Source: Candidatus Zymogenus saltonus
Lineage (GTDB): Bacteria; Desulfobacterota; Zymogenia; Zymogenales; Zymogenaceae
Assembly (NCBI GenBank): GCA_016929395.1
Contig: JAFGIX010000011.1
Span: forward strand, 1 to 58,034
DNA: 58,034 nucleotides
Reading direction: 5' to 3'
Program-made: the position numbers and the translations under genes
The notes under the pieces: generated by a model
The model's input: only the letters and a program-made list of their open reading frames with translations
Database searches by the model: none
Told to the model about the DNA's origin: nothing
Shown here: positions 16,206-25,007 of the stretch, in pieces
Layout of the letters: each line of letters opens with the position of its first letter
How positions within the stretch are numbered: position 1 is the first letter of the stretch

Positions 16206-17547
16206 GAGGGCGGTTATCTTTCATCTCGATGAGGACGTTTCAAGTACCTTTCGCAATATCTTGGAAGGCAGAAAGATCGATGTATGGGAGGAGAAGAACC
16301 TGAGGGATCTGAGGTTCACCCTCAAGACATACAATCCCGATTTCCTCTTTATTGGATCCGGTTACGTTATCAAAAGGGAAATAGGATTCATATCCTCCTT
16401 GAAAAAGGGAACGGACGGCCTCTCGATTGTCGTGGTTTCCACGTTGGGAGACAGGGAGGGAATTCACCCATTCTTGGACGAGTCTATTTTTAGCGTTATC
16501 CTCGATCCGTACCATCCAAAGGAGATAGCCCATCTGATAAAGTCCGCCGAGGGAACAAGGAGGGCGGAGATTCAGGATAAAACCCTGAAGGGAATTCTGG
16601 ATCAGATCGCAAATCCGAATAAATTTTTTATTGGGAAGTCCCCGAACGCCATTCAGGTCAGGAAATCGATTCAAAACGCCAAGAAGGATAACGCCCCAAT
16701 ATTGATAACGGGCGAGGGCGGAACCGGAAAGACCCATATATCATACTCAATCCACGTCAGGCCGCAGTCAGGATTGACCTCCATTCGGATATATGACCCA
16801 ATATCCGAGCCGGAGAGGGGAAGGGGGCTTGTAAAGTACGTCGAAAGCCTCGGGCACCTGGATACCCTTGTAATCAAGAACACCCAGCATTTAGACTCGG
16901 TCGAGCTTAACGGACTGGTTTCGATGATGAAGGAATCGGAGAGGTGGGGCGAAAACCTGCCCCGTTTTATTCTCCACCACAATCCCTCCCACGGCATCCC
17001 CCACAGATTTGACGGTTTCTCCTCCCTTAAAAAAATAACGATAGATCCCTTGAGGGAGAGGAGAAACGATATCAGGCTTCTTGTTGACTACTTCCAAAAT
17101 ATCTTCACGAAGCATGTCGACGGTCCGAAGGTGGAAATAACCCCCCCCGCCAGGAAGCTCTTGAAAAATTACCGCTGGCCGTACAACGTCACCGAGCTTA
17201 TGGGCGTTATCCTGTACGGCATCGTGTCGACCGGCGGCGGGGCGATATACCCCTTTAACTTCCCAGATTTCATCACGATCAGTGACCCGTTTGCCATGGA
17301 GAAGATGTCGCTGGAAAATTTCTTTTTGTCCAAGCTGACTCCCGTCATAAAAAAGATGAGCAGACACAACGTCGAGGGTCTGTATCCGATAGTCTTGAGC
17401 CGCATGGAGATCCCCCTGATAAAGCTGGTGTTGCAGGAGACGGGGGGAAATCAGCTGAAGACGGCCAAGATCCTCGGGATCAACAGAAACACCTTGATGA
17501 AGAAGATCAAGAAGCACAAGATAGTGATAAATGAGATCGATTCGTGA
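16174..17547 (+). CDS. Degenerate NtrC-like AAA+ protein with Fis-type HTH
   Basis: The product has 457 aa and three parts. The first (about 8-125) is receiver-like, but the acidic pocket and phosphoacceptor are not conserved (FHLDEDV, then FLFIGSGY where Asp is expected). The central AAA+ part (about 150-370) has a Walker A GEGGTGKT at 180-187, a degenerate Walker B (LDTLVIKNTQ) and no GAFTGA, so it should not remodel sigma-54 polymerase. The C-terminal Fis-like HTH (ETGGNQLKTAKILGINRNTLMKKIKK) is intact. It may bind DNA without sigma-54 dependence. ATG 16174 overlaps dusB by 32 bp and has GAGGGGGG 11 nt upstream. No close family can be named. Confidence 0.7.
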   Translation: MAPRKSGPPFKRAVIFHLDEDVSSTFRNILEGRKIDVWEEKNLRDLRFTLKTYNPDFLFIGSGYVIKREIGFISSLKKGTDGLSIVVVSTLGDREGIHPFLDESIFSVILDPYHPKEIAHLIKSAEGTRRAEIQDKTLKGILDQIANPNKFFIGKSPNAIQVRKSIQNAKKDNAPILITGEGGTGKTHISYSIHVRPQSGLTSIRIYDPISEPERGRGLVKYVESLGHLDTLVIKNTQHLDSVELNGLVSMMKESERWGENLPRFILHHNPSHGIPHRFDGFSSLKKITIDPLRERRNDIRLLVDYFQNIFTKHVDGPKVEITPPARKLLKNYRWPYNVTELMGVILYGIVSTGGGAIYPFNFPDFITISDPFAMEKMSLENFFLSKLTPVIKKMSRHNVEGLYPIVLSRMEIPLIKLVLQETGGNQLKTAKILGINRNTLMKKIKKHKIVINEIDS

Positions 17548-17560
17548 GGGGTGATTCTCC

Positions 17561-17589
17561 TTGACATAATGGGGCCTTTTCTATATCAT
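17561..17589 (+). promoter_or_regulatory. Promoter of the gmhA operon
   Basis: TTGACA (17561-17566), a 17-nt spacer and TATCAT (17584-17589, five of six bases) lie about 40 nt before gmhA. Confidence 0.75.
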
Positions 17590-17627
17590 TAATCTCTTGA
17601 GCACATTTTTGAGATCAGGGGAGTAGG

Positions 17628-18203
17628 ATGGACCAGATCATCAGAGAGGCCTTCATTGACAGCGCAGATATCAAAAGGAAATTTGCCGAGGCCAATGAAT
17701 CGAAAATCGAGGAGGTTGTCGGAGAGATAGTCGAGGCCTTCAAGCGCGGAAACAAGCTCCTGCTTTTCGGAAACGGCGGGAGCGCCGCGGACTGCCAACA
17801 TATAGCTGCCGAGTTTGTGAACCGCTTCAAGATAGAGAGGCCTCCCCTTCCGGCCATCGCCCTTACCACGGACACCTCGATTATAACGAGCATCGGAAAC
17901 GACTACGATTTTTCCGATATATTTGCAAAGCAGATAAAGGCCCTTGCCGCCGAGGGCGATATCGTCATCGCAATAAGCACAAGCGGCAACTCCCCCAACG
18001 TGCTGAAGGGTATGGAGGCGGGCAAGAAGCTTGATCTGCTGACGATTCTCTTTTCGGGCGGGAACGGCGGAAAGGCCCTGGAGCTTTCGGATTACACCTT
18101 TCTGGTTCCCTCGGGGGATACCCCCAGAATCCAGGAGGTTCACATCACACTGGCCCATGTCCTATGTGAAATGGTTGACTTCAAACTCTTTAAGGGCGCG
18201 TAG
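17628..18203 (+). CDS. gmhA: Phosphoheptose isomerase GmhA (SIS domain)
   Basis: GmhA converts sedoheptulose 7-phosphate to D-glycero-D-manno-heptose 7-phosphate, the first step of ADP-heptose synthesis for LPS inner core. The 191-aa protein matches the family length. Motifs are LLFGNGGSAADCQHIAAEFVNRF, IGNDYDF, IAISTSGNSPNVL (the SIS phosphosugar loop) and IQEVHITLAHVLCEMVD, with the conserved Glu and His. ATG 17628 has GGGGAG upstream. The following gene starts on the base after its stop, so the two are translated together. Other heptose genes are not in the window. Confidence 0.95.
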   Translation: MDQIIREAFIDSADIKRKFAEANESKIEEVVGEIVEAFKRGNKLLLFGNGGSAADCQHIAAEFVNRFKIERPPLPAIALTTDTSIITSIGNDYDFSDIFAKQIKALAAEGDIVIAISTSGNSPNVLKGMEAGKKLDLLTILFSGGNGGKALELSDYTFLVPSGDTPRIQEVHITLAHVLCEMVDFKLFKGA

Positions 18204-19178
18204 ATGAAGAGAGACCGCTTTGAGCCTCTCGACACTTCAAAGGTAAAGACCTATCCCCTGTCCAGGCGGGAAAGCAAGGTTTCAATCAAAGATGTCTGCA
18301 CCCCGCCCGTGGCCGGAATGACGCTTAATGACTATTTCAATCGTCTCCCGAACATCTTGGCAGCGAAAGACTTGAAGGACGCCGTCTCCGCCGTCGCCGA
18401 GTCGGTAATGGGAAAAAAGACGGTAATCCTGGCCATGGGTGCCCACGTGATCAAGGTGGGCCTGGGGCCGCTGATAGTCGATCTGATGGAGCGGGGGATC
18501 GTAAGCCTCGTGGCCCTCAACGGCGCCGGGATAATCCACGACTTCGAGATGGCCTATATCGGTCACACCTCCGAGAACGTGGAGGACGTGATAGGGGGTG
18601 GAGAGTTCGGAATGGCGGAAGAGACGTCAAAGATGCTGAACGCCGCTATTGTTGACGGGGCGAAGGAGGGACTGGGATTGGGGGAGGCCGTCGGGAAGAT
18701 GATAGAGGATGAAAAGCTCCCCCACAGGGATGTAAGTATAATTGCCGGCGGAATGAGAACGGGAACACCCGTTACGGTGCACGTCGCCGTAGGGACCGAT
18801 ATCATCCACATGCACCCGGATGCGTCGGGGGAGGCAATAGGGAAGAGTTCTATGGAGGACTTCAGGAGGTTTGCGGCCGCGGTGGCGACGCTTAAGCGGG
18901 GAGTATATTTCAACATCGGCTCGGCGGTGCTCCTTCCGGAGGTGTTTCTGAAGGCCCTGACCCTTGCCAGGAATCTCGGCCACGACGTGGACGACTTCAC
19001 CGCGATAAACATGGATTTTATGAGACAGTACAGGCCGGAGACGAACGTAGTGGGAAGGCCCACCTCGAAATCGGGGAGGGGCATATCGCTTACCGGTCAC
19101 CACGAGATAATGCTCCCCCTCCTATTCGGGGGCGTGATCGACGCCGTCTCGGAAGGCAAAAAGGGGTCCAAGGGATAA
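18204..19178 (+). CDS. Conserved protein, possibly deoxyhypusine-synthase-like
   Basis: The product has 324 aa and a Rossmann-type alternation of hydrophobic strands and glycine turns: VILAMGAHVIKVGLGPLI, VALNGAGIIHDFEMAYIG, GGGEFGMAEE, IIAGGMRTGTPVTVHVAVGTDIIHMHP and YFNIGSAVLLPEVFLKAL, ending in SLTGHHEIMLPLL. The GAGIIHDFE and GHHEI segments recall deoxyhypusine synthase, but the catalytic Lys that precedes the HH pair in that enzyme is not seen, so hypusine chemistry is not claimed. It begins on the base after the gmhA stop, which ties it to heptose or cell-envelope metabolism. A sugar- or nucleotide-binding enzyme is an alternative. Confidence 0.5.
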   Translation: MKRDRFEPLDTSKVKTYPLSRRESKVSIKDVCTPPVAGMTLNDYFNRLPNILAAKDLKDAVSAVAESVMGKKTVILAMGAHVIKVGLGPLIVDLMERGIVSLVALNGAGIIHDFEMAYIGHTSENVEDVIGGGEFGMAEETSKMLNAAIVDGAKEGLGLGEAVGKMIEDEKLPHRDVSIIAGGMRTGTPVTVHVAVGTDIIHMHPDASGEAIGKSSMEDFRRFAAAVATLKRGVYFNIGSAVLLPEVFLKALTLARNLGHDVDDFTAINMDFMRQYRPETNVVGRPTSKSGRGISLTGHHEIMLPLLFGGVIDAVSEGKKGSKG

Positions 19179-19356
19179 ACTGCTTCGGCTTTTTTTGGGC
19201 AGGGGAGTGCTTCAGGATTTTGCGATGCTGTGCGGGATTGGCTAAAGGGTGCGATCGAGGCGCACCGAGGCTTTATTATCCGGGACGGTTTGGGTTTGGC
19301 GGAGGGGTGGGGGCTAAAGTTTTTCAATATTTTGAATATTTGCGATACCGATGACC

Positions 19357-19385
19357 TTGACTTGAGAGATAAAGGTCTATGTTAT
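19357..19385 (+). promoter_or_regulatory. Promoter for the small membrane protein gene
   Basis: TTGACT (19357-19362), a 17-nt spacer and TGTTAT (19380-19385) lie 37 nt before ATG 19423. Confidence 0.5.
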
Positions 19386-19422
19386 TAATATCCTGTTAAT
19401 ATTATATCAGGGGTGACTATTT

Positions 19423-19842
19423 ATGGTAGGTGCACAGGGCAAAGATCGAAAAGGCGAGGGGAATGCCGCGGGGAAAAATCCGCAGGGCAAGGGGAAAGGG
19501 GGTCTTAACCTTTCCCGGAGTCTTATCCTTGCCGTGATCGTTGCGCTTTCTCTTTTGATAGGCGCTTTTTTCACCTATCGGATCGGTGTGAGGGCCGTAT
19601 CGGAGATCGAAAATCAGGGGGATCGGCTCTCGGCAGTTCTGCCTTATGGATACGGAGCGAAGGATATTATAAGGCCCCTCTTCGATTTCACGGTTAAGGT
19701 CGTCAGGGACGAGATGGAGCCTCAGATGATATTCGGGGTTTTTATTGAATTATTTTCGGCCCTCGAAGATGGAGTATTGACCGAAGGCGAATTTCTGGTT
19801 ATAATAAATAAGATATACGCCGAAGATAAAATTTGCCTGTAG
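19423..19842 (+). CDS. Hypothetical single-pass membrane protein
   Basis: The product is a 139-aa protein of unknown family. The first 30 residues are basic and rich in Gly and Lys (likely cytoplasmic). One transmembrane helix (SLILAVIVALSLLIGAFFTY, about 33-52) follows, then a mixed domain of about 85 residues that should lie outside the membrane. That part contains GAKDIIRPLFDFTVKVVRDEM and ends IYAEDKICL. ATG 19423 has GGGGTG upstream. A CheY-like gene follows 27 nt downstream, so the two may be co-transcribed. No function is proposed. Confidence 0.65.
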   Translation: MVGAQGKDRKGEGNAAGKNPQGKGKGGLNLSRSLILAVIVALSLLIGAFFTYRIGVRAVSEIENQGDRLSAVLPYGYGAKDIIRPLFDFTVKVVRDEMEPQMIFGVFIELFSALEDGVLTEGEFLVIINKIYAEDKICL

Positions 19843-19869
19843 TCCATAAGACTGTGTTATGGTGGGGAT

Positions 19870-20259
19870 ATGGTAGCAAAGAAAACAGTATTGATAGTCG
19901 ACGACGATAAGTTCTTTCGGGAGATTCTGAGCAAGGAATTTGTCGAGGCGGGATTCAAGGTCATTACCGCGGTGGACGGGGAAGACGGCCTGGAGAAATT
20001 CCAGGAGTCCAAGCCGGAGATAGTCATTTCCGACAAGATCATGCCCAAGATGGGCGGGACGAGATTCATGAGCCTGGCCAAGGAAATGGAGTTCAGCAAA
20101 GACGTTATCTTCGTAACCATGAGCTCGATGATCAAGGGCGCTCCCCACGAGCACGACAAGGACGTGCTGGGCTCCAGGGTTCATATCCCGAAGTCGACAA
20201 ATCCGATAGATGTCGTGATAATAGTAGAACAACTTCTCGACAGGAAGCAGAGGGAGTGA
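19870..20259 (+). CDS. CheY-like single-domain response regulator
   Basis: The product is a 129-aa stand-alone receiver domain. The acidic pocket is D11-D13 (VDDD), the phosphoacceptor Asp55 is in ISDKIMPKMGG, the switch Thr83 in IFVTMSS, and Lys108 in IPKS is followed by an atypical Ser in place of Pro. There is no output domain, so it should act by protein contact or as a phosphorelay intermediate. A partner kinase is not in the window. The gene ends 28 nt before a strong terminator. Confidence 0.9.
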   Translation: MVAKKTVLIVDDDKFFREILSKEFVEAGFKVITAVDGEDGLEKFQESKPEIVISDKIMPKMGGTRFMSLAKEMEFSKDVIFVTMSSMIKGAPHEHDKDVLGSRVHIPKSTNPIDVVIIVEQLLDRKQRE

Positions 20260-20286
20260 TTACCTGCTGGCCTGTATTACCTTTTC

Positions 20287-20314
20287 GGCCGCCGGATAAT
20301 AATGGCGGCCTTTT
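20287..20314 (+). terminator. Intrinsic terminator after the CheY-like gene
   Basis: The stem GGCCGCC (20287-20293) and GGCGGCC (20304-20310), with a 10-nt loop, is followed by TTTT. It separates this unit from the tetrapyrrole cluster. Confidence 0.75.
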
Positions 20315-20354
20315 ATATGCGTCAGGATAATTAAGTAGTTAGGTTAATAGATAT

Positions 20355-22358
20355 ATGAGTCCCAAAAACCTCTTTCCCATGTTCATAAAGCTTAAAGGCA
20401 GAAAGACCCTGGTGGTGGGAGGGGGAGAGGTGGGGACGAGGAAGGCGGCGGCCCTTATTGAGTCGGGGGCGGATGTCACCGTCGTCTCCCCGGAAGTCAC
20501 AGATAGGCTCAAACGACTTATCGATGAGGGGAAGGTCAAGTACGTCAAGGGGAGGTTTAAAGAGGAGCTTTTAGACGACGTCTTTATCTGTGTTTCGGCC
20601 GTGGGCGACGATGAGACGGATAGCGAGATCGAGAGGCAGTGCCGAGGCCGGGGGGTCTTGGTAAACGTCGTCGATGTTCCGGAGAGATGCGATTTTTACT
20701 TCCCCTCGGTAGTCTCCCGGGGCGACCTCACGATAGCCATATCCTCCGGCGGCGTCTCCCCCGCCATGACAAAAAAGATCAGGCAGGACATGGAAGTGAT
20801 CTACGGGCCGGAGTACGAGGGCGTCATCCAGCTGATGGGGAGCATCAGGGAATACTTGAGGGGGGCGGGCCTCTTCGGAAAGCGCCTTTCCGAGGTCATG
20901 GGGAAGGTGGCCAGGCTGCCTCTGGCCAGGATAATCAGCGAAGGTAAAACCAAAGAGCTTAACGCCGTAATCGACAGTCTCCTCAACGGGGACGGCAAGT
21001 TGAAGGACGTCGACCTCGACATCGAGCTGGATCCCGTTTCTCGGTGGGGCGAGGAAGGCGTCAAGATATTCGTCGTCGGGATGAGCCACAAATCGGCCCC
21101 CGTCGACGTCCGGGAGAAGATGGGCCTGAGCAAGGATTCTATTGAGAAGTTCCTGGAGGGTCTGAAGGAGTTCAACGAAATAACGGAGTGCGTGTTCCTG
21201 TCCACCTGCAACCGGGTGGAGATACTCGGGTGTGCCGTCGACGTGGACAGGGCGGTCGAGTCTTCGATCTCCTACCTCGGGAGGTTCCACGGCAGGGTTC
21301 CGGAGGAGATGCGGAGCTATTTCTACATCAAGGAGGGGAGGGAGGCGGTCGAGCACGTCTTCAGCGTCGCCTCTTCCCTCGATTCGATGGTCGTGGGCGA
21401 GCCCCAGATACTGGGGCAGGTAAAGGACTCTTATCGGGCCGCCACCTCCGCAGACGCCACCGGCATAATACTGAACAGGCTCATGCACAGGGCCTTCTTT
21501 GCGGCTAAGCGCGTCAAGAATGAGACCGACATCGCATCGCGCCCCGTATCGATAGGCTCCGCCGCCGTCTGGCTCGCCGAGGAGGCCCTGGGCGGTGTGT
21601 CGGGAAAGACGGTCTTCATGATAGGGGCCGGCGAGATGGGGGAGGAGACGCTGCGAAACCTGATAGGATCGAGCGTCGGGTCGATCCTGCTGGCCAACAG
21701 GACCCACGAGACCGCGCTCTCCCTGGCGGAGAGGTTTTGCGCGAGGGCGATGCCCTGGGACGAAATCCATAAAGGTCTCGAGGCCGCGGACATCGTCATC
21801 TGTTCGACCGGGTCGAAGGAGCCGATAATAATGAAGTCGATGGTGGAGGGGGCCTTTTCTGGAAGGGGGGAAAGGCCGATTACGATAATCGACATCGCCG
21901 TACCGAGGGACGTGGAGGATTCGGTCGCCGATATCGACAATGTCTCCCTGTATAACATCGATGACCTCGACTCCGTGATAAGGAGAAACCTGAAGGAGCG
22001 GGAGGGCTCGGCCGAGGACTGCAGGAGGATAATCGCCGAGGAGTCGGAAAAGTTCACCCGCTGGCTCGAATCCCTCGACGTGGTTCCCACCATCGTGTCG
22101 CTCAGAGAGAAACTCGAGAAGATAGGTGAGGAGGAGACCGAAAAGCTTATCTCCTCATGGAGGGGGATCAATGACAAGGAGAGGGAGGCGGTAAGGAGGC
22201 TTACGAATTCAATAATCAACAAGATACTCCACGACCCCACGGTCTACCTCAAGAAGGAGGCGTGGCTCGCCGGGGATATGACCATCGACCTCGTAAAGGG
22301 GATCCTCGGCCTTTCGGAAAATCGACATGAAGAAGATCAGGATAGGGACGAGGGGTAG
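20355..22358 (+). CDS. hemA: Fused precorrin-2 dehydrogenase (Met8/CysG-N type) and glutamyl-tRNA reductase
   Basis: The product has 667 aa and two enzymes. Residues about 1-200 are a Met8/SirC-like domain: NAD site LVVGGGEVGTRKAAAL, VNVVDVPERCDFYFPSVVSRGDL and ISSGGVSPAMTKKIR. It oxidises precorrin-2 to sirohydrochlorin and may insert iron. Residues about 236-660 are glutamyl-tRNA reductase, which makes glutamate 1-semialdehyde: GMSHKSAPVDVREK, STCNRVE with the catalytic Cys285, VVGEPQILGQVK and the NADPH site IGAGEMGEET. So the first step of tetrapyrrole synthesis is fused to the branch step towards siroheme. It overlaps hemC by 32 bp. A clear ribosome site is not visible. Confidence 0.93.
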   Translation: MSPKNLFPMFIKLKGRKTLVVGGGEVGTRKAAALIESGADVTVVSPEVTDRLKRLIDEGKVKYVKGRFKEELLDDVFICVSAVGDDETDSEIERQCRGRGVLVNVVDVPERCDFYFPSVVSRGDLTIAISSGGVSPAMTKKIRQDMEVIYGPEYEGVIQLMGSIREYLRGAGLFGKRLSEVMGKVARLPLARIISEGKTKELNAVIDSLLNGDGKLKDVDLDIELDPVSRWGEEGVKIFVVGMSHKSAPVDVREKMGLSKDSIEKFLEGLKEFNEITECVFLSTCNRVEILGCAVDVDRAVESSISYLGRFHGRVPEEMRSYFYIKEGREAVEHVFSVASSLDSMVVGEPQILGQVKDSYRAATSADATGIILNRLMHRAFFAAKRVKNETDIASRPVSIGSAAVWLAEEALGGVSGKTVFMIGAGEMGEETLRNLIGSSVGSILLANRTHETALSLAERFCARAMPWDEIHKGLEAADIVICSTGSKEPIIMKSMVEGAFSGRGERPITIIDIAVPRDVEDSVADIDNVSLYNIDDLDSVIRRNLKEREGSAEDCRRIIAEESEKFTRWLESLDVVPTIVSLREKLEKIGEEETEKLISSWRGINDKEREAVRRLTNSIINKILHDPTVYLKKEAWLAGDMTIDLVKGILGLSENRHEEDQDRDEG

Positions 22359-23262
22359 CCGACTGGCGCTGGCGCAGGCGAATACAGTGGCCGGGATGCT
22401 GAAGGGTGCCCTTGGCTGCGATACCGAGATCGTCACGATAAAGACGGCGGGCGACAGTGTGAATAACGTCCCCTTGTGGAAGGTGGGGGGAAAGGGGCTG
22501 TTCGTTAAAGAGATAGAGACGGCGCTTCTCAAAGGGGAGATAGACATCGCGGTCCACAGTATGAAAGACCTCCCCGCCGAGATTTCGGAGGGGCTTGTTG
22601 TCGGGGCCGTCCCCAGGAGGCTCAACCCGGAGGATTGTCTTATCGTATCGAGGCGGGTGGGCGACTCCCCCCCAAGTATTGGAGGCATTGGGGATTTGCC
22701 GGAGGGCGCCGTCGTCGGCACTTCGAGCCTGAGGAGGGGCGCCCAGCTCCTCATGATCCGCCCCGACCTCAGGGTTATCCCCATGAGGGGAAACGTGGAC
22801 ACGAGGCTCAAAAAGCTTGGGCAAGGGGAGTGCGACGCGACGGTCCTTGCCGCCGCGGGGATGGACAGGTTGGGGCTGGATGACGTTGAGCGCGTTCACC
22901 TTAATCCGGCGGAGTTTATTCCCGCCGTCGGCCAGGGGGCGCTGGCCGTCGAGGTGGGGCGAAGATTCCGGGAAGAGGTCTCATCGATAGACGACGCCGA
23001 GAGCCGGGCCGCGGTCCTGGCGGAGCGGGCCCTCGTCAGGACGCTCGGCGCCACCTGCCGCTCGGCCGTGGGGGGGTACGCGAGAATCGTTGACGGGAGG
23101 CTCATGCTCAAGGGAAGGGTCCTCTCCCCGGACGGGAGGGATATGTTGGAGGGGGAGGCTTCGGGGGAGATGGAGGATGGAGCAGAGATAGGGAGGGAGC
23201 TTGGGGAGGAGCTTTTGGGGAGGGGCGCGGGGAGGCTGCTTGACATGGCGCCGGAGGGTTAA
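22327..23262 (+). CDS. hemC: Porphobilinogen deaminase (hydroxymethylbilane synthase)
   Basis: HemC joins four porphobilinogens into hydroxymethylbilane. The 311-aa protein has the RGSRLALAQAN start, VHSMKDLPAEISEGL, GTSSLRRGAQLL, RGNVDTRLKKL and the dipyrromethane-cofactor cysteine Cys244 in GATCRSAVGGYA. Length is normal. The ATG is inside hemA (32-bp overlap), which implies coupled translation. The next gene, cobA-hemD, is about 80 bp away. Confidence 0.96.
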   Translation: MKKIRIGTRGSRLALAQANTVAGMLKGALGCDTEIVTIKTAGDSVNNVPLWKVGGKGLFVKEIETALLKGEIDIAVHSMKDLPAEISEGLVVGAVPRRLNPEDCLIVSRRVGDSPPSIGGIGDLPEGAVVGTSSLRRGAQLLMIRPDLRVIPMRGNVDTRLKKLGQGECDATVLAAAGMDRLGLDDVERVHLNPAEFIPAVGQGALAVEVGRRFREEVSSIDDAESRAAVLAERALVRTLGATCRSAVGGYARIVDGRLMLKGRVLSPDGRDMLEGEASGEMEDGAEIGRELGEELLGRGAGRLLDMAPEG

Positions 23263-23344
23263 TAAAATTTGTTTTTTTTGGGGGGGCTTGGGGTGATGAA
23301 TTGTTCCTTTTGCTTCATAAAGACTTGGGGGGGTAAGATAGTTG

Positions 23345-24988
23345 ATGGATAAAGGCGGCAGGGAGAAGGGATTCCGCGGGGTGGTATATTTCGTGGGGGC
23401 GGGGCCGGGCGATCCGGGCCTCCTTACGCTTAAAGGTGCATGGGCCCTTGCAGGTGCCGATGTTGTAATCTACGACTACCTCGTCAACAAGGAGATCCTC
23501 TCCCACACGAGGAAGGACGCCGAGCTGGTCTACGTGGGGAAGATGGGGGGGAAGGCCTCGATGTCCCAGAAGGAGATAAACGATCTCATTGTAAAAGAGG
23601 CGAAGAAGGGGCAGTTCGTGGTGCGTCTGAAGGGTGGAGACCCCTTCGTCTTTGGGCGTGGGGGGGAGGAGGCGATGGCGCTCACGGCAAAGGAGATAGA
23701 CTACGAGGTGATACCGGGCGTCACGTCGGCCACCGCGGTTCCAGCCTATGCGGGAATACCGGTAACCCACAGGGAGTACGCTTCGGCGGTGGCGTTTGTC
23801 ACCGGGCACGAAGACCCGACGAAGGATGATACGAGCGTGGACTGGGAGTATCTCTCCCGGTTCCCGGGGACGATAGTGATCCTCATGGGGATTATGCGGA
23901 TAAGGGAGAACGTGGATGCCCTTATCTCCGGGGGGATGGATCCCGACACTCCGGCGGGGGTGATCTCATGGGGAACGACGCCGAGGCAGAGGAGCGTCTT
24001 AGGCGACCTCGAGGAGATAGCGGATATCGTCGAGGAAGAGGGGATAGAGGCCCCGGCGGTGATGGTGGTGGGCGAGGTGGTTGACCTGGCCGAGGGGCTG
24101 TCGTGGTTCGAGCACCAGCCCCTCTTCGGCAAGAAGATCGTGGTTACCAGGGCCAGGGATCAGGCCTTCGAGCTTACGGATCACCTGAAGAGCCTCGGGG
24201 CGGAGCCCGCGCTCCTCCCAACAATCGAGATAGTCCCCCCTCAATCGGATGAACCGATCATCGAGGCGATAAGAAACCTGAAGGACTACGACGTAGTAGT
24301 CTTCACGAGTCCCAACGGGGCGAGGACATTTTTTCAGTATCTCGACGGGGAGAACCTCGACGGGCGCTCCCTCGCCGGGATCGAAGTGGCGGTAATGGGT
24401 CCGGGCACGGCCCGGGCCCTCCATGAGTTCGGGATATTGGCCGACATAATGCCGGACGACTACATCGCCGAGGCGTTGGCGGAAGCGATCATCGAGGCGA
24501 AGGGGGGGGAACTCTCAGGGAAAAAGATGCTCCTCTTCAGGGCCGAGGGCGCGAGGAAGGTCCTTCCGGAGTTTCTTATCGGTGCCGGGGCTGAAGTCGA
24601 CGACGTTCCCGCCTACAGAACGGTCTGCCCCGACATCTCCAGAGACGAGATGATGGAGGCCCTTGAAGGGGCGGACCTCGTCACATTTACCAGCGGCTCC
24701 ACCGCGAAGAACTTCAGGGAGCTGGTGGATAAAAACGGCATCCTCGATGAGGCCGATTTCACCATTCCCCCGGCGGCGTCCATCGGCCCGATAACGACCG
24801 AGGCGGCCGAAGGGGCCGGGCTTAAGGTGGCGGTGGAGGCCCTCGATCACACCGTATTCGGCCTTGTGGGGTCGATAATGGAGTACTTCGTGGGGCCCCC
24901 TCCGGAGCTAACGGGAATCTCAATGGGGGGGCCGGGCGCTCCCGGTGGTTCGCGCCGGCCGAAAGGTGGCAAGGGGAGGAGACGATGA
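23345..24988 (+). CDS. Fused uroporphyrinogen-III methyltransferase (CobA) and uroporphyrinogen-III synthase (HemD)
   Basis: The product has 547 aa. Residues about 10-250 are the SAM-dependent CobA domain: VYFVGAGPGDPGLLTLKG, VRLKGGDPFVFGRGGEE, VIPGVTSATAVPAYAGIPVTHR and ISWGTTPRQ. It methylates uroporphyrinogen III to precorrin-2. Residues about 260-520 are HemD, which closes and inverts ring D (KKIVVTRARDQA, VVVFTSPNGARTFF, VTFTSGSTAKNF). The Gly/Pro/Arg-rich end (about 520-547) is extra. ATG 23345 follows GGGGGG after 11 nt; a TTG precedes it directly. The fusion commits flux to siroheme-type intermediates, in line with the AhbC-like gene next to it. Confidence 0.94.
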   Translation: MDKGGREKGFRGVVYFVGAGPGDPGLLTLKGAWALAGADVVIYDYLVNKEILSHTRKDAELVYVGKMGGKASMSQKEINDLIVKEAKKGQFVVRLKGGDPFVFGRGGEEAMALTAKEIDYEVIPGVTSATAVPAYAGIPVTHREYASAVAFVTGHEDPTKDDTSVDWEYLSRFPGTIVILMGIMRIRENVDALISGGMDPDTPAGVISWGTTPRQRSVLGDLEEIADIVEEEGIEAPAVMVVGEVVDLAEGLSWFEHQPLFGKKIVVTRARDQAFELTDHLKSLGAEPALLPTIEIVPPQSDEPIIEAIRNLKDYDVVVFTSPNGARTFFQYLDGENLDGRSLAGIEVAVMGPGTARALHEFGILADIMPDDYIAEALAEAIIEAKGGELSGKKMLLFRAEGARKVLPEFLIGAGAEVDDVPAYRTVCPDISRDEMMEALEGADLVTFTSGSTAKNFRELVDKNGILDEADFTIPPAASIGPITTEAAEGAGLKVAVEALDHTVFGLVGSIMEYFVGPPPELTGISMGGPGAPGGSRRPKGGKGRRR

Positions 24989-25007
24989 CAATATTTGATA
25001 GATTGAT

